From Vespa crabro (lineage: Eukaryota > Arthropoda > Insecta > Hymenoptera > Vespidae), in assembly GCF_910589235.1 (NCBI RefSeq), contig NC_060956.1, forward strand, positions 5,735,400 to 5,799,399: a stretch of DNA of 64,000 nucleotides. The letters are read 5' to 3'. Below, in pieces: positions 37,871 to 50,794 of this stretch; the first letter of the stretch is position 1; each line of letters opens with the position of its first letter. The position numbers and the translations under genes were made by a program. The notes beneath the pieces were generated by a model. It did no database searches. It had not been told where the DNA came from and worked only from the letters and a program-made list of their open reading frames with translations.

Positions 37871-39256
37871 TTATAATGGTTTACGTCGACAGTAAGTACA
37901 GGTATAATTCTTAATTAATTTTGATGGACAAGGTTTTATTTTAAAGATGACGATTTAATCAAGAATGTGACTTTATCGAATTTTTGAAAAAGCTTTGTCA
38001 TACTGAGAATTTTAGAGTCATTGTCAGTCCGTGAATCTCCATAAGCAAATCCCGTAATAAAATCCATGTCGGTAATATCTGCGAACTATAGAAATCTTAA
38101 ATGATGCAAGTATTACCGAGCGAATGCATATTCCAGCATATTTTCGAAATCTTTTCTTTTTAATTCTATTTAAACATTAAAGTACTTCACATTCTACGTT
38201 ATTAATTATAAATAAACAAATTAGATATAATAGAATTCTAATATAATTTCTTCGAGAAACGCACTGAAAAATCCTAATTTCTTTATTACTCTTACTTGTT
38301 CATACTTATTCTCATTTGTTCTTACGTATTCTTATCAATTCTTATTTTATTATTATTTTTTATTTATTTATTTATTTATTTTTTACTTATTCTCATTAAT
38401 TTTTATTTACTTCTATTTACACTATATTTTCTATTCCATATACATTCGCCACCATATCTACATATTTCCGAATTCAAGATGTGCATCATTGATTTTCTTT
38501 CTACTGTTGTAGCTATTATTTTTTTTATATTATATTTTATATCTAATATCTTATATATTCCATCGTAAGTAATATTGATCTAATGATTGCTTTTTAGGTA
38601 TTTGTACAAATTTAACTAAAAATGAAAAAAAAAGTTCGTACAATTAATAAACATTTTTCAATTAATTTATTTTCAGAGAACTATAATTTGGCATATAGTT
38701 TTTTCTTGCTTTTGTCAGATGTATTACTATTTCATCCATACAAACATTTCTGTCACTCGATTGTTAGGTGCATGTGAAAGGAATATAACCTATATAATCT
38801 TATATACTGGCACAATAATTGCATAATGGGGACAGTGTTTTTTTATGGTACTTGTAATTCATATTTGGTCCATACTTATCGCTGAGATTACATACATTAC
38901 GAATGAGAAAGATGGTGAACTGCTTTAAGACCGTACATCGTTCTTACTTTTATAATAGTTTATGCGAACAATGAGAACAGACAGATTTTAATGAACAAGA
39001 TTTCATCTAATGAAAAGATCTTATCTAAAAGCATGATTTTACGAATTTCTGAAAAAGCTCTATTTTCTTTGAAAAAAATCGTGTTAAAAAATGGTAATAA
39101 AAAATTCTTTGAGAATAGTTTATGCACAAATAAAAAGCTTTTTCACAAATTCGAAAAAAACAGGCTTTTACATGAAACCTTCATCTTTAAAGTGAGATCT
39201 TATCTATCTAAATTGGTCAAGAATTATATCTGTTCTCATTGTTGACATAAATAATG
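37871..39256. repeat. Degenerate repeat element with long inverted arms
   Basis: An arm of about 110 bp occurs three times: 37871-37996 (+), 38950-39060 (+) and 39135-39256 (inverted). Shared landmarks are a TTTATG-type start, AACAATGAGAACAG-like sequence, TATAATTCTT and TCGAATTTTTGAAAAAGCTT. The two copies near 39 kb face each other as a foldback unit of about 300 bp. The outermost pair could be terminal inverted repeats of an element of about 1.39 kb. No transposase frame survives. A non-autonomous DNA transposon is the likeliest reading. Confidence 0.6.
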
Positions 39257-39563
39257 TTATCGACATTTTTCGCGAAGAAAAAATTTTGTACTGTGGCGCC
39301 TCTCGAAATTTCCGACAAAAAAGAAAAAGCTCATACCCCCATTACTGATATCCATATCGCGCTTAAATGAGATATGTTTGTTTTGTGAAATAGCAATTAC
39401 ATGTTTGTTTGTATACGTAAACAGTTGATGATCAGATTTTCTGAACCATTCCAAAAACAAAGAAATGCGTTTCACGATACTCGTACGAAGAAGTTACGGT
39501 AATTTACTCGATCATTCTTTGAACAAATGATTCTATGGGAAAAATAAGGAAATTACTGTCCAA

Positions 39564-40140
39564 TGTTACAAAGATTGTTACGCGCGAAAAACTTTGCCTT
39601 GTATAATATAAACAAATACGCATTTTTAGTAACCTTGACGATTATCGAGTTAATTTTTTTTTACACTCCGATGAATATGCATCGATAGTCTCTCTTTCTA
39701 AACGTGAAAACTTATAAATTAATACTTTCGATAATTTTACAACCATTTAATCAATCTTTAATGAATACGAACTACAATAAATTAATATTGAAATAATAGA
39801 ACATTCGTTTAATCATTACAAAGATCGTTACGCGTGAGAAATTTAAAATAATATTAATTTCTTTTGCATTAGTCTTAAATTTTGAACTAGCGACCGTGGA
39901 TTACGTGTAACCGCAACAAAATCAAACCTTTTCTGTTTTTGACGATAACTGAATTAACCTTCCTTTGGATTAAAGGAGGTATTCTCGTATATCACACATT
40001 TCTTGAATAATTTATTAAATTTATTTTCTTTTAGATTTAAATTTTAAATTGACAATCGTTGGCTATATATGACGTCAACAAAATCGAACCTCTTATCGAC
40101 TTTGATTATCACCGGATTTATTTTACTTTGTATTCCGACA
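39564..40140. repeat. Three diverged tandem copies of an unknown repeat
   Basis: Copies start near 39564, 39814 and 40032. The first two share TTACAAAGAT(T/C)GTTACGCG. The second and third share about 58 bp with TTAAATTTT and CAACAAAATC(A/G)AACC. All three carry a variant of GACGATTATCGAGTTAAT. Divergence is high, so this is an old tandem duplication with no open frame. Confidence 0.6.
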
Positions 40141-41689
40141 AGTAATCAATGAAGCTCTCTCAGGATGTCTATCCTACAAATAGCAATGAAGACCTAAACT
40201 AAGTATATTTTTGTATTATACATTTCTTAAATAATTTCTACAGTTTGTTATTATAATAGTGATATTAATTATTTTATTTGTATTTTTCTGTTTCATAACT
40301 TCATTGTAATCGCGCACGCGCGTAGTAATGAAGTAATTGAGTTTTTATATTGCTAGAATAAAAATATCGCCAAATAAAAGCAGTGTTTGTTCGTTTGCGT
40401 GATTTAAACAAGTATTTTTGCATCGACAAATTGCAATGCAATCATTAGAGTCAGTGTTTGTTCACAAATTGTTGTTCTTTTTTAACAGTCATACAGATTG
40501 TATTTATAAAAAAACAGTAGAGTTTTGTGAAGTAAATTCAATGATAGGCTATTAATAAATAACTATTACAAATTAGAGTCAATGCATCATTGAAGAGGAT
40601 CTTATCCACGAATCATTTATCCTCAATTTCAATCTAAATCACGGACAAGTGTTTTAAAGCCATCGCAGAACTTCTTAAGTAATAAGTGAATTTTTAAGTC
40701 CCCCTCCGATCACTCAATCATGTCGAAGACGAATGGTCCGAATCGACACGGATAATTGGTTGTAATTAATTCGTAGATAGAGCATTGAATGATCACGAGT
40801 AAATTTCTTCATAGAGATTCACTTGTGAATGATTTCTTACTTTTTGATTTATTTATTAGATCAGGATAGGGTCTTTTTATTCAAATGCATTTATGATTAT
40901 TTCAAATATGAAATATTTTAGTACATTTTAAAATATTTTTCTCGCGAGAATATATTAAAGAATCATTATTCATGAGTATTATTAAAGAATGAAAAGGAAA
41001 TCATTCGCAATGGATCAATCTTTGGATTACAAACGATATTGTGCATGATTTGTTTATAATAATTAAAACAATCGTTTATAAAAAGGAACATCTAAGGGCT
41101 TGCTTTATATTTTTAAATAACAATGAATTAAGTATTTAATTAATTTGAATTGATAAAAGAAAAATCTTGATAGAGTTATTACTTTTGAAAGAGAAAAATC
41201 GAGTAGAATGATTGTTAAAAAATAAAGAGACTTATGTAGAGTCATAATCCATAGTCCTAAATAATAAATTAATTAATTTTTAGCTCAGGATTTTTAGCAA
41301 TTAATAAATATAGTAATTCTAATTTCTCCTACACTGCAAAAAATTATCTTTCGAAAAGATAATAATAAGTTTCTATCCAAAAAAATAAAGTTTATACTTT
41401 TCAGATACGTTAAAATTGTATTAGGGTTTTCTTTTATATCTTAGAATTTGGAATTTGGAATTATAACAAATTATAATTTTGTCGTTACAGTTTTTGAGTG
41501 ATAATCTATTAGGTTAGGATACGAAGCAAAGAAGAGACTATGCCGAAGAGGTCTTCATAAATTATGGCACAAGAGAGCAACTATAGGCTATTAAATATTT
41601 TCGAAGATTCATCAGAAACTTTCGAGAATAGCTCTTAGTCCTATTTTAATTTTATCATGGAATGGCATCGCGTAATGTGGATTTTAGAG

Positions 41690-42130
41690 TAGAGTAGAAT
41701 CACTATCAGTCCGTATATTTGCAGATGCAATAATCTCTTTGTGGTGAAACCTGAGTTGGTAGTACCTGCGATGTATTGAAATTTTATAGGATTTAAGTAC
41801 TACCAAGCGAATAAAGGTATATTTTAAGACTTTTTTAATATCTTTTCAATCTAATTCCAACTAAACATTAACGTACTTTCATTTTACATTGCTAATAATA
41901 CTTCAATAGATAAATGAATCAGATATATTAAAATTTTTAAATAATTTCTTAAAGAAACTAAGTACAAACAACTTTTTTTATCGCACTTATGTTTATTATC
42001 ATTCCTATCTATTCTTATTTACTCTTATTAATTACTATTTATAAGTCTCGCATGGATGTCTCAGCATCATATATACTGAATCGATGAACAACCTTAAAAC
42101 ATGCAGTTCTTACTTCAGCGGAGAAAACGC
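41690..42130. repeat. Second copy of the 38.0-38.96 kb repeat interior
   Basis: This block aligns in order with 38016-38400 and, after a gap, with 38850-38960. Shared landmarks are TCAGTCCGT, GGTA(A/G)TA(T/C)CTGCGA, AGTA(T/C)TACC(G/A)AGCGAAT, TAAACATTAA(A/C)GTACTT and GTTCTTACTT. The copy is diverged and partly deleted. No coding capacity is seen. Confidence 0.6.
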
Positions 42131-42517
42131 AACATATAAAACGACCATATAGTTCTAACTTTAAAAGTAAACCACAGTATGATTTAAAAGTAAACCATAT
42201 TATTATACATATTTAAAACATTTATCAGAGAAGACTACATTTTAAATATTATTTTAATTCAAACTTTATTTACAAATAATATAAATTCGAAATATTACTA
42301 GTGTGCCATCTATAATTACATTTCATCAACACAAATCTGATGGTAATAACTATGATAAATGGAATTTGATAGCAATGCCACAGTTGATATTTGAAATTAT
42401 GAAATAATACATCATAGATATTAGCTCTTATGTTGATATATTTTATGTCTAACGTTTATGCGTCTGTGCGAACTTTCGTAATCAAATAGTAAAGTAATTG
42501 CGCGGGTTCTTACAAGA

Positions 42518-45500
42518 ATGGATGAAGATTCGGAGGATCCTAAGTTAAGTTCTAAGTTTTTAAATAATTTGAAAGGTAAGCGAATGATAGATGTGCAGAA
42601 AAGAAATGTGAAATTATGATTTGGAAAATAAAAATATGTCACGAGTGAAAAGTTTTTAACGAATCTTATGTATAAATTTACATCCAATCATTTCTGAAAG
42701 TAAGCAATATAATTACGAATTAGATGTAACATTTGATATCACGTATCAATTAAAATAAGTAGATCGTTTTCATACACAATACAATTCTTAAGAAACAGAA
42801 ATTATCTTTTAAAATTAGAAAAATAATACATATAAAAGAACATAATATACGTCCTTGGATTATTTTAGAAAAAGGAAAATTATTTGATGGATTTGATGAT
42901 GGTATCAAGATATTACAACGCAAAGCTACGACAAAAGGATTATCGAATGAGGATATTGATCGATTGATAGATATTATTACACATGTTAATTTTGGTTAGT
43001 ATTAAGAGTTATCTATATTATATTAAATATTATCCTTGCATTTATTATTATGCATTATTTATTTATTATTATATTTGTTTTTGTTAGGTGCTGTAAAAAA
43101 CATTTTGCTAATAAAATGTCTAGTACCAATATATAAAATATCAAATGAAGCACTTAAGCTTATGATAACATGGTGTTTGTCATCCTTGGATGATCTAAAA
43201 ATCACAGTGGCAATTATAATTATGCAATGGATCGTTGGTACCGTAAAAAATATATTAGCGTTTGTCGAATTACAAGTTTATGATATAATATTCAGCATAT
43301 TTTTTCAGGATTGTGGGAATATGGTCTCGCCGATAGGAAAATTATTAGTATGTACTATGATGTATTTTTCCATTGGATGCTGAGAAAAGAAAGATTGGTA
43401 TTGTCATATTTTATTATTTAATAAATATGATTTACATTTATAGATTAATCTCTTATTAATATGTTATTCTTATAAGATGCATCTTATTAAAGGAGAAGCA
43501 TATAGCACAAGTGATATATATATTAACAAAACCAGAAGATGTAACACGTCGAAATATTTCTAGAATATTATTTCTTCATAAGAAGCATTCCAATCGACAA
43601 AAGCATACTATTGCCCTACTTTCGTATGTATCAATGATTATTATGCACAATAAGAAAATTGACAATCTTATAAGTACATTTCTTTTTATAGCTTATTTAA
43701 AACTTATAAGCCTGAATTAGTGCCAGAAAGAATTGAAACTATGAATATAGAAAGTGTTTGGAAACCCATACCAGAAGTATTACGAATAGCATTAAAAGAT
43801 GCTAAAGATCGTTCAGAAATGCAACAGAGCCTTAATAAAATACAAGAACATTTTAATTGGAATATCTCAAAAGTATGATTGTTTTTGTATTTCATAATAT
43901 AACTTGACTATGTTTATAAATATATATAATTGTTTCAGTTTTCTAAAAGAAGGGAAAAATTACTTTTACCATCCGTTGGATATTTTCATATTGGTTCGAG
44001 TATCTTTAAAGAAAAAGATGTCAAATCTATTTTTGATGTATATAAGTAAGTTATATTTATTTCATTTTTAAAATATCTCGACAATTTATTAATATTATTA
44101 ATATTACAGCATTAATGAATTAGGACAGCATTATTCGAGTATTGAACTACCTTGTAATGCAATATCTTTATTAGTTAATATGGCTGGTTACCATCTTCTC
44201 ACATATGCTAATTTTCATTTTCAAAGTAGATTTTCTTACAACCTTTATAATACACTTAGAAGAGGTATGGAATATGTATGGAATATGTAGGTATTATACA
44301 TTAGATTTAATTTCTTGAAAATATAATTTTTATTATTGCATTATTACAGCATTTATATTAGAAAGAGGTAAATTTTCTGAAACAGAAATGGAAAAACTAC
44401 TCGATATGACCGTCGAATTTTGTAAATATATGCAACAAGGTATACTTGTTGTAAATCTTTTCATTGATGAGTACTTGTATCTAAACAGCAGAGAACATGA
44501 TACTAAAATATTAGAATTATTACAATGGATGACCTTCGTATCTGTAACAGGTAATATTTTTTTATATAAAACTTTTTTATACTATTTTTTCTTCTCTAAA
44601 AAAAATCGTAAATACAAATTATTCGATATTTATTTTGATTATAGAAGTACAGCAAACGATATTACCACATATAAAAAATATGTTTTATGAATCATCAATT
44701 GCCCTCAAATGCAAAATTATAGAAACTTGTAGAATTCTTATCACCAATATAGTACGTACAAATTTTACTAATATTATATATATATATTATTGGTCATTAA
44801 ATATATAATAAATGGAGAATATTTTTAATAGTTTGTTAATCAAGGATTTGATGAATGTTGTCAAAAAGTACCAGCACCATTTTTAGGACAAGCACCAAAG
44901 GATAAAATAACTGACGTTATTTCTATTCTTATAAAGATCTCAAAAGATCTTATCATAACTGGTTTAAATGCTCACTCATATAATATATTACTTCTATCTG
45001 AAAGTCTGACATTTTATGAAGTGGTATGTTTTGAATTAAATAATATTTTCTTTTTCTGTTTTCTTCTTTTGTTTAAAAATTATCATAATTATAACTATTT
45101 TTTTTATGATCAGCTTTTTGAATTGGAATCTCATAGTAATATATCATCATGGACTATAGCTCCTGCTCCTGTAATTTATGCAGCATTTGCAACTAAAAAT
45201 TGTGCGCTTGTTAATAGAATTTGTGCATTAATATTAAGGTAATTCAGGAAATATGAACCCCTGCTTATTGATTATCTTATTGTATCTTATCAATGTTTGA
45301 TTGTTAATTTTGTAGATATTTGGAAATGGCTGCAGTTCTAAAAAAACAAGATATAAACGATTTTAACAGTAACATTGAGACAATATCTATTTATATTACA
45401 GATATAGCAGGAGCTTTTTGGTATAATAAGGTATATAATATTTATAAAATACATTCATATACATATTATTAAATATAATACATATATAATTCAATAAAAT

Positions 45501-45839
45501 ATTTATATAGGCTTTTAGCAATGAAAATGATTATTTTTTTAAATCGCCTGCTTTAGAAGAATTTGGGAATTGTAATTTTAATCTTCAGTTAAATATTAAT
45601 AATCATTATGCCACCCTGCCTTATAAACATGTAATTACCAAGGAGTTTCTTAAAGGTGTCAAAATAACAACTAAGGAGGTAAAAATAATTTCTTCTTTCT
45701 TTTTTATTCTAATTTCTTACAGAAAAATTTCTATCATAATATTAAATATCTTTCCTAGGATGCTATTAATGTTGCTGAACAGTACTATCCTGCAGTCAGA
45801 GAATTTTTAAAACAAGTAATACCAGAATTACAAGAATAA
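42518..45839 (+). CDS. CENPI: Centromere protein I (CENP-I/Mis6 family)
   Basis: Fifteen exons: 42518-42575, 42869-42994, 43088-43237, 43309-43397, 43493-43623, 43692-43872, 43939-44045, 44110-44264, 44350-44550, 44645-44751, 44832-45023, 45114-45238, 45316-45430, 45511-45678, 45759-45839. They total 1986 nt and encode 661 residues. Diagnostic CENP-I segments are GLWEYGLADRKIISMYYDVF, ILTKPEDVTRRNISRIL, YKPELVPERIETMNIESVWK and the C-terminal VAEQYYPAVREFL. The family is an alpha-helical repeat protein of the CENP-H/I/K/M part of the constitutive centromere-associated network, which links CENP-A chromatin to the outer kinetochore. Length is slightly below that of the vertebrate protein. The intron between exons 3 and 4 stays open in frame at first, so retention would give an early stop at 43381. 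A mariner remnant starts 130 bp after the stop codon. Confidence 0.93.
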
Positions 45840-45968
45840 GAACAAATGATTGAATATTATTTAAGAAAAATTTATATCTAAATTTGAAACATGTAATTAT
45901 AAAAAATTAAAAAATTTTACTTAATTGTTTAAAAAAATTGACAAAATTCTCATATGTATATATATATA

Positions 45969-46949
45969 TTGGGTCATTCGGAAAGTTCATTCCGATTTTC
46001 GATAGGTAGCATAAGGACAGGTCTAAATATATCAGAATGATTGAAAACAAATGATATGCGTACATATTCTAAAAGATGGTACTTCAAAGATATTTGGAAA
46101 AAATTTTAGTTACGATACGTTAATTTTTGTTAGTTCTATATGCCTTTAAATGTGTGCATAAAAAGAGCGTAAGTGTATTATAAGCATTTAATGCTTTTCT
46201 TTTATCAGAAAAGCAAAAATACCACACAAGTAGCAAATAAGATATGCGCTGTTTATGGCGAAGGTGCTGTATTTGAAAGAACTGTGCAGTAGTGGTTTGC
46301 TAGGTTTAAAGCTGATGATTTCAACCTTAAAGATCAAGAACGTCCGAGTAGACCCTCCACTATAGATAAAGATAAAATTAAAACACTGATTTATAATAAT
46401 GTTGAATAAAAAAAATCTTGGAAAAAGCAGAATGAACCATCTTTGGCCACCCTGAAACCCATCTTCATACAAAAAATGTCATGCTCTGTGTCTGGTGAAA
46501 TTGGAAAGGGATCTTGTATTATGAGTTTTTTTACCAACGAGACGATAAATTCAGAGAAGTATTATTTCCAATTAGACAAATTAAAGACAGCATTTGAACA
46601 AAAACGTCCAGAAATAACGAATTGGAAGGCCGTCGTGTTTCATCAGGACAATGCACGATCTCATATGTCTTTGATAACTCTCTGATTTCCACCTATTTCG
46701 ATCATTATAAAATTTCCTTAATGGAAAAATCTTCAACTCTTTGATCGAGATAAAAAATCACATAGAAAAGTTTTTCGCTGAGAAACCTGAGAGATTCTGA
46801 AAGGACGGAATTTTCAAGTTACCTGAAAGATAAAGAAAGGTTGTAGAATATAATGGCACGTATATAATTTAATAAATGTATACTAAAATTTAAATCTTCT
46901 GCGTTTCAATTTTCCTTCAAAATCGGCACGAACTTTCCGGACAATCCAA
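45969..46949 (+). mobile_element. Internally deleted mariner-like transposon
   Basis: The element is 981 bp with imperfect inverted ends of about 32 bp (TTGGGTCATTCGGAAAGTTC at left; the complement of TTGGATTGTCCGGAAAGTTC at right) and TA on both sides (45967-45968 and 46950-46951). Autonomous mariners are about 1.3 kb, so some 300 bp is missing. Confidence 0.92.
46197..46690 (+). pseudogene. Broken mariner transposase
   Basis: The 5' part (46200-46409) resembles the helix-turn-helix region (VANKICAVYGEGAVFE, WFARFKADDF) and carries an in-frame TAG. The central part with the first catalytic Asp is deleted. The frame then resumes with NETINSEKYYFQLDKLK and VFHQDNARSH, the region of the second catalytic Asp. 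Sequence after about 46685 is full of stops and the third catalytic residue is not recognisable. It cannot make an active enzyme. Confidence 0.88.
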
Positions 46950-46951
46950 TA

Positions 46952-47554
46952 TAATAACATATCATTAATGGCACATTTATGTATACAATTTATTAAGTAA
47001 ATTGTACTTGTTAAAAGATACAAAAAGATAACTATTCAAATATAAACACATTTATATTTAGTATTTTCAAATATAATGTTCAAAATTTGCTGTGTGAGAC
47101 GTTTACCAATAATAATATCATAATATTAACGATTGTCGCAGTCGGCTAAAAAATAGACCTTGTTCATATCTTCATTGATATCACCATTGATACAAATAAT
47201 ACATTGAATAGTATTTTGCTAGTATCATTTTTCTTTCACGATATTCTTCTTTTTTTTAAACCATTAAAATAATGCTATTCACATTTTGTATGATATTAAG
47301 AACAAAAAAAATATTTAAATCAGTATCAATTGACTGAATAAACACTTTATAGAATAATATATTGTTACGCTATCTATTATTATTGATACGGAATTACAAT
47401 CGTAGAATATATCAGTACAGCATGGAGATTTCAAAGTGAAATATGGCGGTATTTCGAAGTTTGTAGTTCCGATAACATAACCTCTCTAAATTGTAACAGA
47501 GTGAAATATATTTTGTTCGTATTTTATATAAGAAAAAAACATTACTGATTTAAA
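46952..47554. other. AT-rich intergenic, probable MTR3 5' region
   Basis: No gene is seen. A short ATG frame (ATGGCGGTATTTCGAAGT then TTTGTAG, near 47442) upstream of MTR3 could be a uORF if transcribed. Confidence 0.5.
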
Positions 47555-48777
47555 ATGCCTATAGATCACAAACGAATTAATGGTCCAGAAGTGTCTGTAC
47601 CATATAATATCTATACTAATTCTAATTGTGAAGAAAAATGTACTAAAAATAATATATCAGAAAGGAAGGATGGTCGTGCGCATAACGAACGGAGGGAAAT
47701 ATGTAAGTTTAAATGTAAAATAGAATATTACAAAATAATATATAAAAAAATAAATAAAAAAAATTATACACACCAAAATTAATATCTAAATCATATTATT
47801 TTTGATAGTTTTAAAAACTGGGATAATTAGTCAAGCAAAAGGTTCTGCATATATCGAAATGGGTGATACTAAAGTTGTATGCTCGGTCTTTGATCCCAGA
47901 GAAATTCACAATAAAAATGATTACTGTACACATGGTGAATTGTTTTGTGAATTCAAATTTGCTCCATTCTCTTGTAAAAAAAGAAAAATACATCAACAAG
48001 ATGCAAATGAAAAAGAATATAGTTTGATTTTGAAGAGAGCTTTGGAACCAGCGGTTTGTTTAGTAAGCATATATTTATTTATTTTAAAAAAGAATATACT
48101 TTTATAGATGTTACTAATTTTATTTTATTTTCTACAGTATATTCTGTTCATAATATTTTTTTCTATGTTTTTTTAGCACGAGTTTCCTAACTTTCAAGTA
48201 GATGTTTATACTACAGTTTTAGATAATGATGGCTCATCCTTAGCAGCTGCAATAACTGTAGCTAGTTTAGCACTAGCTAATGCAGGCGTTCCTATGTTTG
48301 GTCTTGTTACTGCATCTACTGTGGTAAGTTTATTTATAGTTTACTATAATGTTTAAATAATTCTTATTTATATGCAAACTGCATATTTGAATCTCAGTCT
48401 CTAAAATACTTTGAATATAAATATATAAAATTCTATCTAATGACAAGATGTAACAATATCATTTAATTACATTATAATAGGCTATCTATGATGATATACT
48501 GCTTCTTGATCCAACGGATACTGAAGAATTATATTGTAGTAAAAATTCATTAATTTCTGGAAATCATGGCATTATGGTGCAAGCATCTCTCCCGCAGCTT
48601 GAACAAATTTCAGAATTTTTCTTGGTAGGAAATTTAAATATGGAACATATTACTAATGCTATAGAAGTCATAAAACAAGCTAATAAAGATATATGTCCAT
48701 TATTACAACAATGCCTCGTTAAATCAGTTTTTAAAGTATTCAAAGAAAAAGAGCGTAAAAAAAAAGAAATTAAATAG
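47555..48777 (+). CDS. Mtr3: Exosome complex component MTR3 (EXOSC6 family)
   Basis: Four exons: 47555-47702, 47809-48062, 48177-48323, 48481-48777 (846 nt, 281 residues). The RNase PH-type fold shows in GIISQAKGSAYIEMGDTKVV, the LCDF-like LFCEFKFAPF, LEPAVCLHEFPNFQVDVY, and DGSSLAAAITVASLALANAG. MTR3 is one of six RNase PH-like subunits forming the catalytically inactive ring of the RNA exosome, which threads RNA to Rrp44 and Rrp6 for 3'-5' decay and processing in nucleus and cytoplasm. The N-terminal 50 residues are polar and variable and precede the fold. The C-terminus ends in a basic tail (KEKERKKKEIK), common in the family's variable end. It is convergent with TMEM164 on the other strand. 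Confidence 0.95.
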
Positions 48778-50018
48778 AATATTTATTTATAACAAATTTA
48801 TTAAACTAAAAATCAAATAATTAAATATATTTTAAACATAGACATATTTTATGTTTAAAGAATTACTTCGTAATTAAACAAATAATTATAAGAAAAAATA
48901 ATACAGCTATCCCACTGAATCAGTTTATTTTATCTTTACATTCATATAGGATATAATTACTAATAATCTCTCATATTTCTGTTTTTATACTATTTATATA
49001 ACACCCAGATAACTGATTTTTGAAATTATGTTTTTTAGATATCCCATTTTGTAGATATTCCTACCTTAGAACAGTACACTAAAAAAAGTTTAATTTAAAT
49101 ATAAAATATAATATATAAACACACATTATCTACTCATTTGCATCTCTCTCTAGCAGAAGTACATTAGAGGCCATCATAATAAATTCAGGCCATAAAAGTG
49201 TATTTATAAATTTTAACAATATTGTAACAGATTTTTTTTCTTTCTTTTTTCTTTTTTTTTGTAATCATGCTATTATGCTACTATACATTATCATTCTTTA
49301 TAATATATCATTTAAACCTGAATATTGAAAAGTAAATAAATTATGTAAAATAATTAATCATTAAAGAAAGCTGTCAAAAATAGAAGATCTTTAAAGACAT
49401 TATGTCCCTTTTTTATATAATTATACTTTATGGTACTGTTAATATTTGATGTAGTTCTTCTTTATACGATATCAATTTGCTTTATTTACGGTATATTTCT
49501 AATAAAACATCTTTTTTAAAAGTAATTTATTCATTTATATTTAGTATAGAAATATTTTAGTTTGTAAATTTTCTTCTTATGTCATCAATAATGCTATAAT
49601 TATAAAAAAGCTCTTGAAACATTAATGTACTATCTACCTTTATTGCTGCCGTATTCTTTCCTTAATTAATTCCTATTATGATTAGTATTTATGCATAATT
49701 CTTCATAAGTACTTAAAACAAATATGAATATTTGAAAAATTAATAGGCATGCTACTTAAATACATATACATTGTGTATCACTAAGATCACACAAAGATCA
49801 TTTGTTATCACTAATTATTACATGACCAGGAAATACTACTCTGAAAAAAATGTAGTCAAATGAACTTTGGTATATTAATAGATTATATATATATAGTATT
49901 GTAAATCGTAAATTGTAATAATTGCTTTTAATGTTCTTATATTTAAATATTTTAAATACTTACTTTGTTATTACAAAAGATTTGTATATATGAATTACAT
50001 TAAATTTTAGAGATTCAA
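48778..50018. other. Convergent 3' flank of MTR3 and TMEM164
   Basis: AT-rich sequence with no exon. It probably holds both 3' UTRs; an AATAAA lies near 49337 on plus. Confidence 0.5.
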
Positions 50019-50716
50019 CTACTCTAAGTGAGTATGTCCATTTTCTAATTTATTTGACACTTGTTTATTATTTCCATCTTCATACTTTCTCCTTGATAAT
50101 GCAACTTCAAGAGATGGCTTAACTTTTGTTATAGGACATTTAGTCAACAAATAATCATATAAATAGCATAATAATTTAGACAAAAAAGGGCACAATAATC
50201 CCTGATGTACAAATGCGCCCATTCTATAATTTTGTCCCTCAAATGGATCTAAGACTGCTGAACATAACATATGACTGAGATTCACTTGTACTGGCTATAT
50301 AGAACATAATAAAATATACTATAAATTCCAAAACTAATTATATAAAATATAAATTATGAAATAAAATTTATATATCATACCAAAGCAATAAGTTGCAAAA
50401 TCCAGAAATGGTATGCTAGATTAAAACCATAACTTAAAATTGACCAGTTCAAATCTGACAAAGGTTCAACATTGTATACTCCTAAAAAAAGAAAAAAAAT
50501 ATTACATATAAAAATCTATTGAAAAATAAATAACATAATAATATATAATAAAAAATTTTGTTAGCCATTACCTCCAATTCTTAATAAGTAATATGGTATT
50601 ACTAACATTAAACCATGTTGAATATAGTATACTGCTTTATCTGGAAATATCTGAAAGATAAATTCATATTATTTTATATTTCTATTCTTCTTTATTTAAA
50701 ATTAAGAATTATCATC

Positions 50717-50794
<78 letters not shown>

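Noticed and set aside
38991..39245. 84-residue frame in the inverted-arm repeat
   Set aside because: It spans both arms of a foldback repeat, and the other repeat copies do not preserve the frame.
42421..42687. Minus-strand frame over CENP-I exon 1
   Set aside because: Shadow of the plus-strand exon; CENP-I splice phases support the other strand.
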